A stretch of DNA of 64,000 bases from Ereboglobus sp. (GCA_029974595.1 JARKRC010000040.1:45519-109518); one strand, 5' to 3'. Numbered from the stretch's first letter, positions 28,801 to 37,804 are shown. A program made the numbers and translations. The notes: generated from the letters alone by a model not told the origin.

Positions 28801-31800
28801 TCCGGTGGGCGCGGCGGCCGGGGCGGCGGCAAGCACGGCTTGCGCGGCGGCGGCGAGTTTGGGTTCGAGGGCGGCTCGCTCGGCGGGGTTGAGGGCGTCG
28901 AGGCCCGCGGAGTCGGCGAGAAGGGTGTAGAGGCGGACGAGGGAGCCTTGCGCGGTGAGGAGTTCGGCAGTTTGCGCATCGGCCACGGCGGGATTGGCGC
29001 TCGTTGCGGCGTTGGTGGCGGCAATGAGGGCGTTACGGGCGTTTATGATGAAGTCATTATGTGTATCCAGCGCCATGTCGATGAGCTGGGAATCGCCTTT
29101 TGCCAGCGAAGCGCGGTAGGCGAGTGCATAAGCGTAGTGAATGGTTGCGGCGGAGACCGGGTCGCCATTGGCGAGGGCGTCGGCGATGGGCGGGAGCTGG
29201 GTCGCGCGCTGGCTGTCGATCTGGCGGTTGAAGAGCGCAAGGTAGCTTTGGTGCGCGGCGGCGACGCGGGCATCGGCATTGTCATCCGCGATCCATGAAG
29301 CAGGGTAGGGCAGGTCAGCGGACGAGGGAACGTGTTTGGTTTTGAAGACGAGCGACGGTGAGTTGGGGTCGCCGATGGTATTTTGCACGACGATGCGGTT
29401 TGTGTTTTCCTCCATGGCGCCACCTTGGTTCAGGCGGAACCAAATCATCCCGTCCTCGGAGATGGGATTGCCGTTCGCATCATAGAAGCCGGCCAGCAGG
29501 CCGCCGCTCTCAAAGTGCTGCGTAAGGTCAATCGTCACCGTGGCCGACGGCAGCCCTGCGCCGCCACTGCGCGACATCAAGGAGCCGCTGATGAGGATGA
29601 CATTGGGATTGGCATCAGTCCCGGAGCTGGCGAAATGGAGCGTCGCGTAGGCGCCGGGAGCTGTGTCCGCAACATCACGCGGGTTCGTATTGGGAGCGAA
29701 TGCGTAAAGCTGGGCCCACCAGGGGAGCGCGGAAGTGCCTTCTCTTTGAGTAACGGTAAAGGAGACCGTATCGAGGGGCCCGGTGAGCGTGGGGAGTGCG
29801 AAGCCCATGATGACATTGCCATTATGCCTGGCGTTGGCGCCGCCGGAATTGCCCACGAGCCCGAGTTCAACTCCGGTGAGTCCCTCGCTGTTTTTGTGAT
29901 AACCCAGAAACGTCGGCGCCGACGGATTTCCCGCTCCGGGAACATTCACTTGATCGTTCGCAGTGAAAGCCGCCGGGCGCGTGTCATACCACACCCGCGC
30001 GACGGTGAGCGTGGCGGGGTTGCTGTAAGTCGTGGAAATGAAGTTGGTCGCGGCGTAGCGGTATTGCCAGCCGTTCATGTCGTAGGTGACGTCCTGCACG
30101 GTGAGCGTGGCGTCCGTGGCTCCATCGATATCCGTCCAGACATTGCCGCCGTCGGTGGACACCTGCCATTGCCATGTGGGAGCGGGATTGCCGGCGGTGG
30201 CAGCGGCGGTGAGGACAAAGTCGTCGCCGACGATAAGGGACTGGTCGGCGGGCGGCGCCAGGCCGCCGGGCGCGACAGCAATGGTAAACGGGGCCGCGCT
30301 GGTACCCGAGTTGATAAGAGGATTGTCCGATGTGACGATGATGTAGCCGGTGTCGGGAATCCCGGCGGGCACGGTGGCGGTGATTTGCGAGGGCGAATTG
30401 AGAGTCCATGTGCCCGCGGCGGCCTCCACGCTTTCGAAGAAGACGTGATCGACCTTGTCGAGGTTTTCACCGGTGATGGTCAGGGTGCCGCCGACGGTCA
30501 GCTCGGCGGGCGAAAAGGCCGTGATGGTGGGAAACGGGTTGATGCCAACGATGAGCCGTCCGGTGGCATCAATGTAATCCGCATAGCGATCGAGCACCGC
30601 CACCGACGTCGGGGCGGCGAGCGATCCCGCGTCCTTGCGCAGCACGGTGAGAATGCTGACGGTATCGCCAACGGCGCGCGTGCCCGCGACGGTGGCTGCG
30701 AAATGCTGGATCTGCGGGTGCCTGCCGACGGGATCGGTGGCGTTGGCAAGGGTGAATGTCTCGGTGCCGGCCACGGCGAAGTCGAAGCGCACGGACGCGG
30801 GCACGGAGGCGGCTTTGCTGCCGTCGGAGTCGATTTGCACGTTATCGCGGGTGATGACGTGCGAGGCACCTTGGGCGGTGATGGTTTCCGCGTGCCAGAC
30901 GGGGCCGACCGTATAGTCGCCGGCTTCGGCAAACCTGAAGGTGTCGAGGACAAAGAGGGCGCCGTCGGCGGCCCGCACGCGAATGTCGCGATAGTGCGTG
31001 ATCTGCCGTCCGGACGAGTCAACCATGGCGCGGGTGAGGCCGCCCTTGGGCGCGACTGGATCCTCCTCGGCGTAGGCGTCGGTGGTGGTGCTGGCGCCAG
31101 CGCCGGGCGAGGTGGTCACGGTGAGGAAGCCCGATGCGTCGGCTGTGGGCATGGCCCAGACGCCGTGCTGGCGGTTGGGGCGGATGTTGTCCGGGCCCGC
31201 GCCGAGGGAATGCAGGAGCACGGAAGAGCCGGAGGTGTAAAGCGAGAGGGCGCCTGCGTCCTCGTGTCCGGCTTCGCCTTGGTTGTAGAGATCGAACGCG
31301 GCAAAGGTGTCGGTCGCCGCCCGCCCGGTGCCCAGATGGAGTTTGTCGAAGACCGGCTCGCCGCCGGGCGCGACCGTGCGCGTGGTGACGACGGCCGTGG
31401 GGCGTATGTCGGGAGCGGGAGCGCTGACGGCGGCGACCGCGCGAGTGGCGGCCACGAGACCATCCATGTCGGCGAGAACCATGTCGGGCTCGCTGGCGAT
31501 GTAGGCGGCGAGTTTGGCGGCGTTGTCGAGGAAATCGGCCCGTTGGTAGAGCTGGCCGAGTTTTTCAAAGGCGTGCAGCCAGCGGCCGAGACCCTCGTCC
31601 CAGAAAGTGTCGCCAAAGTCGGGCAGCGCGCCGTTGGGCGCGGCCAGGTGGGCGAAGCGCCCGAGCGAGGTTTGCGCGGCGGTGGCGCTGAGTTGCGCAA
31701 TATAGGAGGCTCCCATTGCGTCCGCCTGAAGGAGCATGGCATGCAGCCAGCGGGCATTGACGCCGCGCGCGTCCTCGGTGGTGTCGTTGAGCAGCGTCCA

Positions 31801-33159
31801 AGCGTTCCAGACGCTGTCAGCGTAAGCGAGCCAGTTGGTCCGGCGGGAGTCGGCGGATAGCTCGGCAAGGCCGGCGGTGGTGGAGAGGCCCTCGGCGAGG
31901 GCGGCGGATTGGCTGGCGGCAGCGGCTGGAACCGATAGTGCTAGGATGGCATCCGCGGCGTTTCCGAGCTTGGTGGCAAGCGCGGGCCGGTCTGCCGGCG
32001 CGATGACCTCCAGATCGACGAGGATGCGGTAAATGCGGGCAAGCGAACCCTGTGCATCCGCGAGCGCGGCGACTTGGGCGCCGGCCACGCCGGGCGCGGC
32101 GCTGGAAAGGGCGTTGGTGGCTGCGAGCAAAGCGTCCCGGGCGGAGGCAACAAAACCGTCATAGGCTGCCTGCTGCCAGGTCGTGAGCGGCGTGGCGCTT
32201 TTAGCCAGCGAGGCGCGGTAGGCCAGCGCATAGGCATGGTGCAGCGTGGCGGCGGGGACTCCGGCGCCGTTTGCGAGGGCATCGGTGATGATTTGGGATT
32301 GGGTCTCGCGATGGCGGTCGATTTCACGGTTGAGGAGCGTGAGATGGCCTTGGTGCGCGGCGGCGACGCGTGCGTCCGCGGCATCCGCGGCTTCCCATGC
32401 ATGCGGGTAGGGCAACTCGGAGGCGCCGGGGGCGCGAGTTTTGAAAACGAGGGAAGGGGAGGTTGCTCCCCCCGTGTTATTATCCACCACAATACGTTGT
32501 CCCGAGGCCGTGATCTCCCCATTTGGATTCAAGCGAAACCAAATCATGCCATTTTCCAAAACGGGATTTCCGGCAGCATCGTAAAAATCATTTAATGACC
32601 CGCTTGGGCCAAAGAGCGCAGTCAGGTCTATCGACACCGTGCCGTTCGCCGTGGTGCGCACCATAATATTATTATTGATCAGGCGAACATTCGCATTCGT
32701 ATCGGTCCCTGCATTCTCGTAATAAACTGACGCGGGGCCATTGGCATTCGCGAGGGTTCTTGGGTTTTTATCCGGTGCAAAAGCATAGAGCTGGACACCC
32801 CATGCGTGGCTTCCGCTATTACCGGTCTTGGCAACGGAAAAAGCAACCTCGCTGATCGGCCCGGTAAGCGTTGGCAACCTGAACCCGATTATTACATTGC
32901 CCGATCGGTTGCTGGTGGCCGCACCAATGTTGCCGATGACGCCAATATCCGAGGAGTTAACAACACCGACATTGTTCTCTTTATACCCCCAGCCTGCATG
33001 CGTATCCACAGAAGCGATCAGGCCCTTGACATAAAGTTGGTCCGTTGCGTCGAGTGCAGCCGGAATCGTATCACCGGCCCGCACGACCGAAGGGAATGAG
33101 AGGGCGAGGGAGCAGAGGGCTCCGGCTATGAACAAAGGGATGCGGAATAGTGTTTTCAT
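25831..33159 (-). CDS. Giant secreted protein: two heparinase-II/III-like units, IPT and Ig domains, NHL propeller, C-terminal sorting-like tail
   Basis: 2,442 residues. The start at 33159 (MKTLFRIPLFIAGALCSLALS, cleavage near VVRA) is chosen; the frame open to 33489 is overlap with the receptor gene. Residues ~30-242 are a beta-rich module of unknown family and ~245-585 an Ala-rich helical toroid. Residues ~615-870 form a beta-sandwich with GEAGHEDAGALSLYTSG, matching the heparinase II/III G-x-H-x-D pattern. An IPT/TIG (~873-960) and an Ig-like domain (~961-1056) follow. The same five-part series repeats at ~1058-2078. An NHL propeller (~2080-2385, YVADTGNHVIRVI-type blades) precedes a Gly-rich linker, one TM helix and RRRK. 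It may be a uronic-acid polysaccharide lyase; function is inferred from fold pattern and context. Confidence 0.78.
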   Translation of the reverse strand: MKTLFRIPLFIAGALCSLALSFPSVVRAGDTIPAALDATDQLYVKGLIASVDTHAGWGYKENNVGVVNSSDIGVIGNIGAATSNRSGNVIIGFRLPTLTGPISEVAFSVAKTGNSGSHAWGVQLYAFAPDKNPRTLANANGPASVYYENAGTDTNANVRLINNNIMVRTTANGTVSIDLTALFGPSGSLNDFYDAAGNPVLENGMIWFRLNPNGEITASGQRIVVDNNTGGATSPSLVFKTRAPGASELPYPHAWEAADAADARVAAAHQGHLTLLNREIDRHRETQSQIITDALANGAGVPAATLHHAYALAYRASLAKSATPLTTWQQAAYDGFVASARDALLAATNALSSAAPGVAGAQVAALADAQGSLARIYRILVDLEVIAPADRPALATKLGNAADAILALSVPAAAASQSAALAEGLSTTAGLAELSADSRRTNWLAYADSVWNAWTLLNDTTEDARGVNARWLHAMLLQADAMGASYIAQLSATAAQTSLGRFAHLAAPNGALPDFGDTFWDEGLGRWLHAFEKLGQLYQRADFLDNAAKLAAYIASEPDMVLADMDGLVAATRAVAAVSAPAPDIRPTAVVTTRTVAPGGEPVFDKLHLGTGRAATDTFAAFDLYNQGEAGHEDAGALSLYTSGSSVLLHSLGAGPDNIRPNRQHGVWAMPTADASGFLTVTTSPGAGASTTTDAYAEEDPVAPKGGLTRAMVDSSGRQITHYRDIRVRAADGALFVLDTFRFAEAGDYTVGPVWHAETITAQGASHVITRDNVQIDSDGSKAASVPASVRFDFAVAGTETFTLANATDPVGRHPQIQHFAATVAGTRAVGDTVSILTVLRKDAGSLAAPTSVAVLDRYADYIDATGRLIVGINPFPTITAFSPAELTVGGTLTITGENLDKVDHVFFESVEAAAGTWTLNSPSQITATVPAGIPDTGYIIVTSDNPLINSGTSAAPFTIAVAPGGLAPPADQSLIVGDDFVLTAAATAGNPAPTWQWQVSTDGGNVWTDIDGATDATLTVQDVTYDMNGWQYRYAATNFISTTYSNPATLTVARVWYDTRPAAFTANDQVNVPGAGNPSAPTFLGYHKNSEGLTGVELGLVGNSGGANARHNGNVIMGFALPTLTGPLDTVSFTVTQREGTSALPWWAQLYAFAPNTNPRDVADTAPGAYATLHFASSGTDANPNVILISGSLMSRSGGAGLPSATVTIDLTQHFESGGLLAGFYDANGNPISEDGMIWFRLNQGGAMEENTNRIVVQNTIGDPNSPSLVFKTKHVPSSADLPYPASWIADDNADARVAAAHQSYLALFNRQIDSQRATQLPPIADALANGDPVSAATIHYAYALAYRASLAKGDSQLIDMALDTHNDFIINARNALIAATNAATSANPAVADAQTAELLTAQGSLVRLYTLLADSAGLDALNPAERAALEPKLAAAAQAVLAAAPAAAPTGAATAAADGLAVTATLLPADPAAPAWLAYGGDVWAATAQLADTTEDARAANGLWLHSMLLNANVAAQLAAPAIQDALDRYAHMLAPNGTLPDYGITHWDEGLGHWLHAYEKLGQLHARADFLANAASLSAYLKAKTSLIITDIDGLVAACRAVAAVTPDAGATPNIIITTRVETSGSLAYDKLHIRTGNTAADSFASFDLYNQGGLGHENAGALTLYTSGSNVLLHSLGGANTQPNRQQNAWAAPATDAASFLTITTSPGAAAVSTTNAYTEENIEAPKAGLTRAMRDSSGRAITHHRDIRLRLADNALFVLDTFEFATAGDYTVGPVWHAQTIAETGATHIIARDDVQINSDGSKAANATPVPVRFDFAVSDTATGYVIVSDTYAVGRHPQLNHFAATTTAPRAAGEIVSILSVLRSGTPAAPIEVSMTERYARYTDATSTLVVGMNPFPSISAFTPREVTIGGTVTITGENLDKADALYFADILAPAGTWSKTGSTVINVTVPAGIPADGYIKVSSTLFPLNPSVSVTPYTIAAAPDVLAILEDQNATAGKSLTFEATVTGNPAPVIQWQVSKDGGVTWEIIDGATAATLTVSNVTTAMTGWQYRYTATNHAGSQTSNAATLAVKTAWFNEPSAIAIDAAGNHYIADAATHAIYTAAPDGSIKVFAGVPGTVGTATGTSTRMNAPAGLSIAPGKNLRFTDQTQRVRIVHEDGSSEVFVGRVNNADGILDGYTTTARFMNPVAIVTDSHGNSYVADSANHAIRRVSTDTALGGNVTTIAGNGASGTANGSGTAARFNTPTGLALDETAQVLYVADTGNHVIRVIDLASASHPVTLYAGAFGQSGAADGALLDARFNAPRGIARDGENLYIVDTGNSTIREISGTQVHTIAGAPGKHGMIDGAGTAARFNHPRELALDASGNIYVADTGNGAIRKIAADDTVSSVTYYNPAPPPPTNGGMGGGGSGGGGGALSPWFFLAIIMLHIARRRK
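29335..29988 (-). repeat. Unrecognised secreted module, copy 2 (giant protein residues 1058-1275)
   Basis: Opens the second half of the giant protein directly after its first Ig-like domain. Landmarks in the same order as in copy 1: NVIMGFALPTL, QLYAFAPNTNPR, DGMIWFRLN, RIVVQN, SLVFKTK. It shows that the whole unit, not only the lyase-like part, was duplicated. Confidence 0.75.
32434..33072 (-). repeat. Unrecognised secreted module, copy 1 (giant protein residues 30-242)
   Basis: Begins just after the predicted signal peptide. Shared landmarks with the copies at 29335-29988 and 46556-47167 are NVIIGFRLPTL, QLYAFAPDKNPR, NGMIWFRLN and RIVVDN, then SLVFKTR at the end. The strand pattern resembles DNRLRE/CBM96-like beta-sandwiches only distantly. 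Likely a glycan-binding or structural module; no family is recognised. Confidence 0.75.
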
Positions 33160-33233
33160 GGGATGGGACGGGGTTGTTATTGGATGCGTTTGTATATAAA
33201 TATGGATGCTGTGGGAGCTACCGCTGGCATTGG

Positions 33234-36200
33234 CTAGAATGTTCCCTTGAACCCGGCGACCCAGGTGGCGCCGCGGGTGCTTTGCGTGTAGAGGCGTCCG
33301 GGCACATTGGAATACACGCGCTGGTATTCGTTGAAGATATTGCGGCCGCTGATGAAGAGGCTTTGTTTGAAGCGGCTGCGTTTCTTGAAGCGCAGGTCGT
33401 AGGAGGCTTCGACGTTGATGTAGAGGATGGGTTCGAGTCTGCGGATTTCGCCGCCGGCGCCGCTGGCGTCGAACATTTCGTCCGTCCACGTGCCTTTGGC
33501 GCTGAGTTTGAGGCGGCGGTAATCGAACCAGACGCCGCCGCTCGCCGCGTAAGGCGAGGTGCTTCCGCCGGCGAGGACTTCGTCGTTGAACCAGGTGCGC
33601 GAGAACGTGGCGAACACGCCGAGGTTTTTGAGAATGCCGGGAAGAAAGGTGAGCGACTGCCGGTACTCGAGTTCGACGCCGGAGAGGTCGAGCAGGTCGC
33701 CGTTGAGCGTGGTGCGGAACCAGTAGAGCGAGGGGTCGATGCCGGCGGGGATGCGCATGCCCGCGGCGATGGCTTGCTCGGCGGTGAGGTCGGCGGTCTG
33801 GTACTGCACATCGCGGATGCGGTTGTGGAAAACGCTCACGGAGAGCCGGCCCACGCGCGTCAGGTAGTATTCAAGCTCGATGGAAAAATTATTGGAGTAT
33901 TCGGGACGCAGATACGGGTTGGGCAGGGTGACGAGCCAGGTCTCGTCGTTGATGCGGGGCGCGCGGCTGAGGTTGTCGAGCTCGGGACGGTGGATGGACT
34001 GGCTGAAGCCGGCGCGCGCGATGAGGTTTGGGGTAAATGCCCAGCGGGCGCTGGCGCTCATGAAGAGATCGCCGTATTTTTTCTCCTGCCACTCGCGGCG
34101 TCCGTCGTGGTATTGGGTGCGGACGTAATCCACGGTGCCGGGCGTGATGCCCGGATAATCGGAGGCCATCTTTTCGGGCGGGATGGGGTCGAGAAGGACT
34201 TCCGAGCGCGAAGTGGTGTGCTCGTAACGAAGTCCGGCTTGCACAGTGAGCTTGCCGAGTTTTGTGGTGCCCATGAGATAGACGGCGGGCACTTTTTCCT
34301 GATAGTTCGTGTAATTTTCCAGCTGGTAGGTGTAGGCGTCGGCGGCCTGCGCGTTGGTGATGACAAACCAAGGTTCCGCGCTGCCGGGGGCGTGCGCGAA
34401 GAAATCGGCGGCGAGTTTCCGGCGGTCAACGAACTGGATGGTGCGGTCGCCGGTGAAGAGGTTGCCGCCGAGATCGGGGCGGAAGACGTAGGGCGAGATG
34501 TAGTTTTTGAAATTGTCGTCCGCGGTGTTGAGGGTGTTATCGGCGCCGCGGAAGGTGTAGTCCTGCGAGTAACGCTGAAGCATGTGTGTCATGTCGCGGT
34601 AGTGCAGGCCGGTTTTGAAATAGGTGGGCAGCTTCCACGGCGCGGCCCATTTGAGGTTGAGCGCGCCGCTGTATTGTTCCTGCTCGCCGTGGCGGGGGCG
34701 GCTGGCCACGTTGCCGTTGCTGCTGTTAGTGTAATTTTCGAGGAGAAAAATGTCGCGGTTGGTGACGACGTTCCACGCGGTGGAATTGGTGTTGGCGCGC
34801 GACATGCCGAGCGGCTCGGAGCCCATGCGGGGCGTGGTGTCGATGAAATAGCCTTTGGCAAGGTCGCGGTATTCGTTCTTGGATTTGGAATAACCAAAGC
34901 GTCCGTCGAGTTCGAAGGAGCGTTTTTTGTAGGTGAAGCTGGGCGAGAGGGTGACGGTTTCGCCGGTCTTGTAGCTGCTCGAATATAATTGTGTGATGGT
35001 GGCGGTCTTGGTTTTCAGCAGCGTGAGCGATGAGTCGGGGTCAAGCGCGCTGGTGGCGGCGTAGAAGCGCATTGTGCGCCCGTGGGAGTCGGTCGCGATG
35101 TCGGACCATTGCGCGCGGAGCATGATGCGGAGCGCCTGGGTCGGCTGGAAGTCGAGCCCGGCGCTGACGCCACGGCGGCGGTTGATCTTTTCCGTGGTGC
35201 CGAAACGCACTTCGCGCAGGATGACGGACGGGAGATTCTCAGGGTTGTATTGCGGGAGCTGCGCGGCGGTGGGGCCGTAGAGATACGGGCTGTAATAATT
35301 GTCGCCGTGCATGAAGACGTTGGAGAGATTGGCTGTGAGCGAGAGGCCGACTTTGCCGTCGAAATACACGTTTGAAAAATCGACCTGTCCTCCGGGACGC
35401 ACCTTGTAGTGGTAGCCGTCGTCGGCCCCCGGGGATTTTCCGAAGGCCATTTCGTAGGAGCTCGCGCTCACATTGGCCTGCCACGCGACGCGCATTCTTT
35501 TGCGGTCGAGCGGGCTTTTGCTGCGAAGGTTGATGACGCCGGCGGGCGCGTCGGCTTCGTGCTCGGCGGTGAGGGTTTTGTTTACCTCGATGGTTTCGAC
35601 GCTGTTGATGGAGACTTGCTCAAACTCGAACTGGCGGGCGCGCTTGGGATCGGACGAAGACGAGGTGGCCATGCGGGCGCCGTCCATCGTGACGCCGCCG
35701 TATTTCGGATCGAGGCCGCGGATGCTGATGGCGCGCGCGTCATCGCCGCGATAATCAATCGTGAGGCCGGGCAGGTATTGCAGGAACTCGGCGATATTGC
35801 CTTGCGTGACTTCGCCAAAGGCATCGGACGCGACGACATTTTTCATATTGAGGGCGTTTTTCTGCTCCATGAACGCCTTGGCGTTGCCCTCGCGCTCGCT
35901 CGAAACGACGTAGGCGTCGAGCATCACAATCTCACCGGAGGCGGCCCGGGTGGATGCGGTCTCGTCGAGGAGGGTCAGCTCCAGGCGCGCGGTGGCGCCG
36001 GACACGATGTGCGCGGTGAACGTGCTCGTCCGCGCGCCTGCGTAGCGCAGCACAAGCGTGACATCCCCCGCCGGAAGATTGTCGATGCGGTAATATCCGC
36101 CCTCTCCCGAAAGGGTGACGAGGTCGGTGCCTTCGACCTGGATCTCGGCGTTTCTCACATAGGCATCACCCACGGGGTTGTATACGCGGCCGGCCACGCT

Positions 36201-36320
36201 GCCGGTGGCGGGTTCCTGCGCGCCGAGCGCGCACATCGCGAGAAGCGCAAGCAACGCGCCAAGGAGGGGGGCTTTTGAGATGCGGTGGGGACAGGCTAAT
36301 GCGAGGATGATGTTGTGCAT
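33234..36320 (-). CDS. TonB-dependent receptor with N-terminal carboxypeptidase-regulatory-like domain
   Basis: 1,028 residues. The start at 36320 (MHNIILALACPHR) precedes a signal peptide core (LLGALLALLAMCALGAQ); an in-frame start at 36380 would add a non-signal stretch that also covers the direct repeats at 36340-36368. A CarboxypepD_reg-like domain (about 38-115, GSVAGRVYNPVGDAYVRNAEI) leads into the plug (VTQGNIAEFLQYLPGLTI, AISIRGLDPKYGGVTMDG) and a barrel ending VAGFKGTF. No SusD gene is adjacent. It is first of a minus-strand set with the giant lyase-like protein (74 bp downstream) and the GH106 gene, and is divergent from a XylR-type regulator. It should import oligosaccharides released by these enzymes; ligand inferred. 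Confidence 0.93.
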   Translation of the reverse strand: MHNIILALACPHRISKAPLLGALLALLAMCALGAQEPATGSVAGRVYNPVGDAYVRNAEIQVEGTDLVTLSGEGGYYRIDNLPAGDVTLVLRYAGARTSTFTAHIVSGATARLELTLLDETASTRAASGEIVMLDAYVVSSEREGNAKAFMEQKNALNMKNVVASDAFGEVTQGNIAEFLQYLPGLTIDYRGDDARAISIRGLDPKYGGVTMDGARMATSSSSDPKRARQFEFEQVSINSVETIEVNKTLTAEHEADAPAGVINLRSKSPLDRKRMRVAWQANVSASSYEMAFGKSPGADDGYHYKVRPGGQVDFSNVYFDGKVGLSLTANLSNVFMHGDNYYSPYLYGPTAAQLPQYNPENLPSVILREVRFGTTEKINRRRGVSAGLDFQPTQALRIMLRAQWSDIATDSHGRTMRFYAATSALDPDSSLTLLKTKTATITQLYSSSYKTGETVTLSPSFTYKKRSFELDGRFGYSKSKNEYRDLAKGYFIDTTPRMGSEPLGMSRANTNSTAWNVVTNRDIFLLENYTNSSNGNVASRPRHGEQEQYSGALNLKWAAPWKLPTYFKTGLHYRDMTHMLQRYSQDYTFRGADNTLNTADDNFKNYISPYVFRPDLGGNLFTGDRTIQFVDRRKLAADFFAHAPGSAEPWFVITNAQAADAYTYQLENYTNYQEKVPAVYLMGTTKLGKLTVQAGLRYEHTTSRSEVLLDPIPPEKMASDYPGITPGTVDYVRTQYHDGRREWQEKKYGDLFMSASARWAFTPNLIARAGFSQSIHRPELDNLSRAPRINDETWLVTLPNPYLRPEYSNNFSIELEYYLTRVGRLSVSVFHNRIRDVQYQTADLTAEQAIAAGMRIPAGIDPSLYWFRTTLNGDLLDLSGVELEYRQSLTFLPGILKNLGVFATFSRTWFNDEVLAGGSTSPYAASGGVWFDYRRLKLSAKGTWTDEMFDASGAGGEIRRLEPILYINVEASYDLRFKKRSRFKQSLFISGRNIFNEYQRVYSNVPGRLYTQSTRGATWVAGFKGTF

Positions 36321-36339
36321 GGGGAGTGAATAAATAATC

Positions 36340-36368
36340 TGGACGTTGCGGATGAGTGGACGTTGCGG
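36340..36368. promoter_or_regulatory. 12-bp direct repeat upstream of TonB receptor
   Basis: TGGACGTTGCGG occurs twice, at 36340-36351 and 36357-36368, with a 17-bp period, 20-48 bp upstream of the receptor start codon. Two same-strand half-sites of this spacing suit an AraC-type DNA-binding domain such as the one in the divergent regulator. The assignment is inferred from position and repeat geometry. Confidence 0.5.
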
Positions 36369-36534
36369 TTGGGCGCGCAATGGAATGCACGGGGATTTTT
36401 CATGAAGTCATACAATCAAAACGGGGAGTGCTTATGTGATGGACGCGATTGGGTCACTGCCGTGTGCAACCAGGGCGGAGATGGGTGTTGTTCCTGTCTG
36501 CAAGACGATAGCATGCGATTGGCTTGACCTGAAT

Positions 36535-36558
36535 GGCCTTTTTGCGTCAAAAAGAGCC
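36535..36558. promoter_or_regulatory. Palindromic CGCAAAAA-type operator candidate before the regulator gene
   Basis: GGCCTTTTTGCG at 36535-36546 is the exact reverse complement of CGCAAAAAGGCC found at 37866-37877 before the next operon. It abuts TCAAAAAGAGCC, so that CTTTTTG-CGT-CAAAAAG (36538-36554) is a perfect inverted repeat. It lies 47 bp upstream of the regulator start, the right place for autoregulation (inferred). Confidence 0.5.
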
Positions 36559-36604
36559 GTTTCGCGCAATTTGCTCCCGTTTGGCACAACCCGTTCTTCT
36601 CAAA

Positions 36605-37804
36605 ATGTCTCCCAAGGACAGCATCGTTTTCCCAAAATACAGGCGCCGCATCGCGCTTGCGTTTGCGCAGGGCATTTCGTTTGTGGAAAAGGTCCGGCAC
36701 GGCATCGCCGACTATGCGGCGGCGCATGGCGGCTGGAGCTTCTCGGTGATGCCGGAGATGCTCTCGCCGTCGGTGGAGTGGCTGAAGCACGTGCGCATCG
36801 ACGGGGCGCTGGTATTTGTGGTGACGAAGCGCGACTTGAAGCAGGTGCGCGCATTGCAGCGCCCCATCGTCAACCTCGCCGCGCACCTCGATCCATCGGC
36901 GATCCCGTCGGTGACGGTCGACCACCGGCGCATCGGCGAGATGGCGGCGGAGTTTCTGCTGGAACGCGGGTTTTCGCGGCTGGCCTATTATGGCACGAAG
37001 AGCCTGTGGTACAGCCGGCAGCGCCGCGCGGGTTTTTCCACGGCGGCGTTGCGGGCCGGCGCGCAATGCCAGGCGCACATGGTGGAGAATCCGCAGATCG
37101 CGGCCACGCAGTGGCGCGACGAACACCGCACGCTCCTCCGCTGGCTGCGCGGGCTGAAGCCGCCGGTCGGCATCCTCGCAAGCATCGACTTGCGCGCCAG
37201 CATGCTCGCGGACGCTTGCGCCGAGACCGGATTGCGCGTGCCCGAGGACATTGCCATCATCGGCGTGGACAACGACCCGGTGATCTGCGAACTCGGCGCG
37301 GTGCCGATCACGAGCGTGGCGCGCAACGACTGGAAGGTGGGCTGGGAGGCCGCCGCGATGCTCGACCGGCTCATGAACGGGGAGCCGCCGCCGCGCGTCC
37401 CGCATTTTGTCGAGCCCGAGCAAATCGTGGAGCGCAAATCGACCGACACGCTTGCCGTGGACGATGCCGCGATGGCGGGTTTGCTTGCGGAATTGCGCGA
37501 AAACCTGGACAAGCCCTTCGGCGTCGAATGGCTGGTGGAGCGCAGCGGCCGCTCGCGGCGCTGGCTGGAATTGCGCTTTCGCGAGGAGCTGGGCCGCTCG
37601 CCGCGCGAAGTCATACACCAGCTGCGGGTGGCCCGGGCGCGCGAATTGCTGGCGGGTGACAAACAGATGTCGCTCACTGACATCGCGGCGCGGTGCGGTT
37701 TCGCGGATCTGCGCCGGTTCCGCATGGTATTCCGCCATGTTCAGGGAGTGCTGCCGCGCAAGTTTCGCAACGATCAGGGGGCAAAGGCCAGGAAACCGGC
37801 CTGA
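36605..37804 (+). CDS. XylR-type transcriptional regulator (sugar-binding domain plus AraC HTH)
   Basis: 399 residues. The ATG at 36605 (MSPKDSIVFPKYRRRIALAF) is chosen because the open frame back to 36533 runs across the palindrome at 36538-36554. Residues about 15-280 are a LacI/periplasmic-binding-protein-like effector domain with the pattern DGALVFV, VTVDHRRIGEMAAEFLLERGF and EDIAIIGVDNDPVICEL. Residues about 290-395 are an AraC/XylS double helix-turn-helix (MSLTDIAARCGFADLRRFRMVFRHVQGVLPRKFR). This is the common verrucomicrobial and proteobacterial XylR architecture, usually an activator responding to a mono- or disaccharide. It sits between the divergent receptor/lyase/rhamnosidase set and the plus-strand hydrolase/uronate set and probably controls both. 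Confidence 0.9.
   Translation: MSPKDSIVFPKYRRRIALAFAQGISFVEKVRHGIADYAAAHGGWSFSVMPEMLSPSVEWLKHVRIDGALVFVVTKRDLKQVRALQRPIVNLAAHLDPSAIPSVTVDHRRIGEMAAEFLLERGFSRLAYYGTKSLWYSRQRRAGFSTAALRAGAQCQAHMVENPQIAATQWRDEHRTLLRWLRGLKPPVGILASIDLRASMLADACAETGLRVPEDIAIIGVDNDPVICELGAVPITSVARNDWKVGWEAAAMLDRLMNGEPPPRVPHFVEPEQIVERKSTDTLAVDDAAMAGLLAELRENLDKPFGVEWLVERSGRSRRWLELRFREELGRSPREVIHQLRVARARELLAGDKQMSLTDIAARCGFADLRRFRMVFRHVQGVLPRKFRNDQGAKARKPA

Noticed and set aside
29383..31860. 825-codon plus-strand open frame opposite the giant protein
   Set aside because: His/Arg/Gly-rich composition without motifs; it is the shadow of a real minus-strand repeat protein.
33150..34988. 612-codon plus-strand open frame opposite the TonB receptor
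   Set aside because: Antisense shadow; the receptor on the minus strand has a full domain set and a barrel-end signature.
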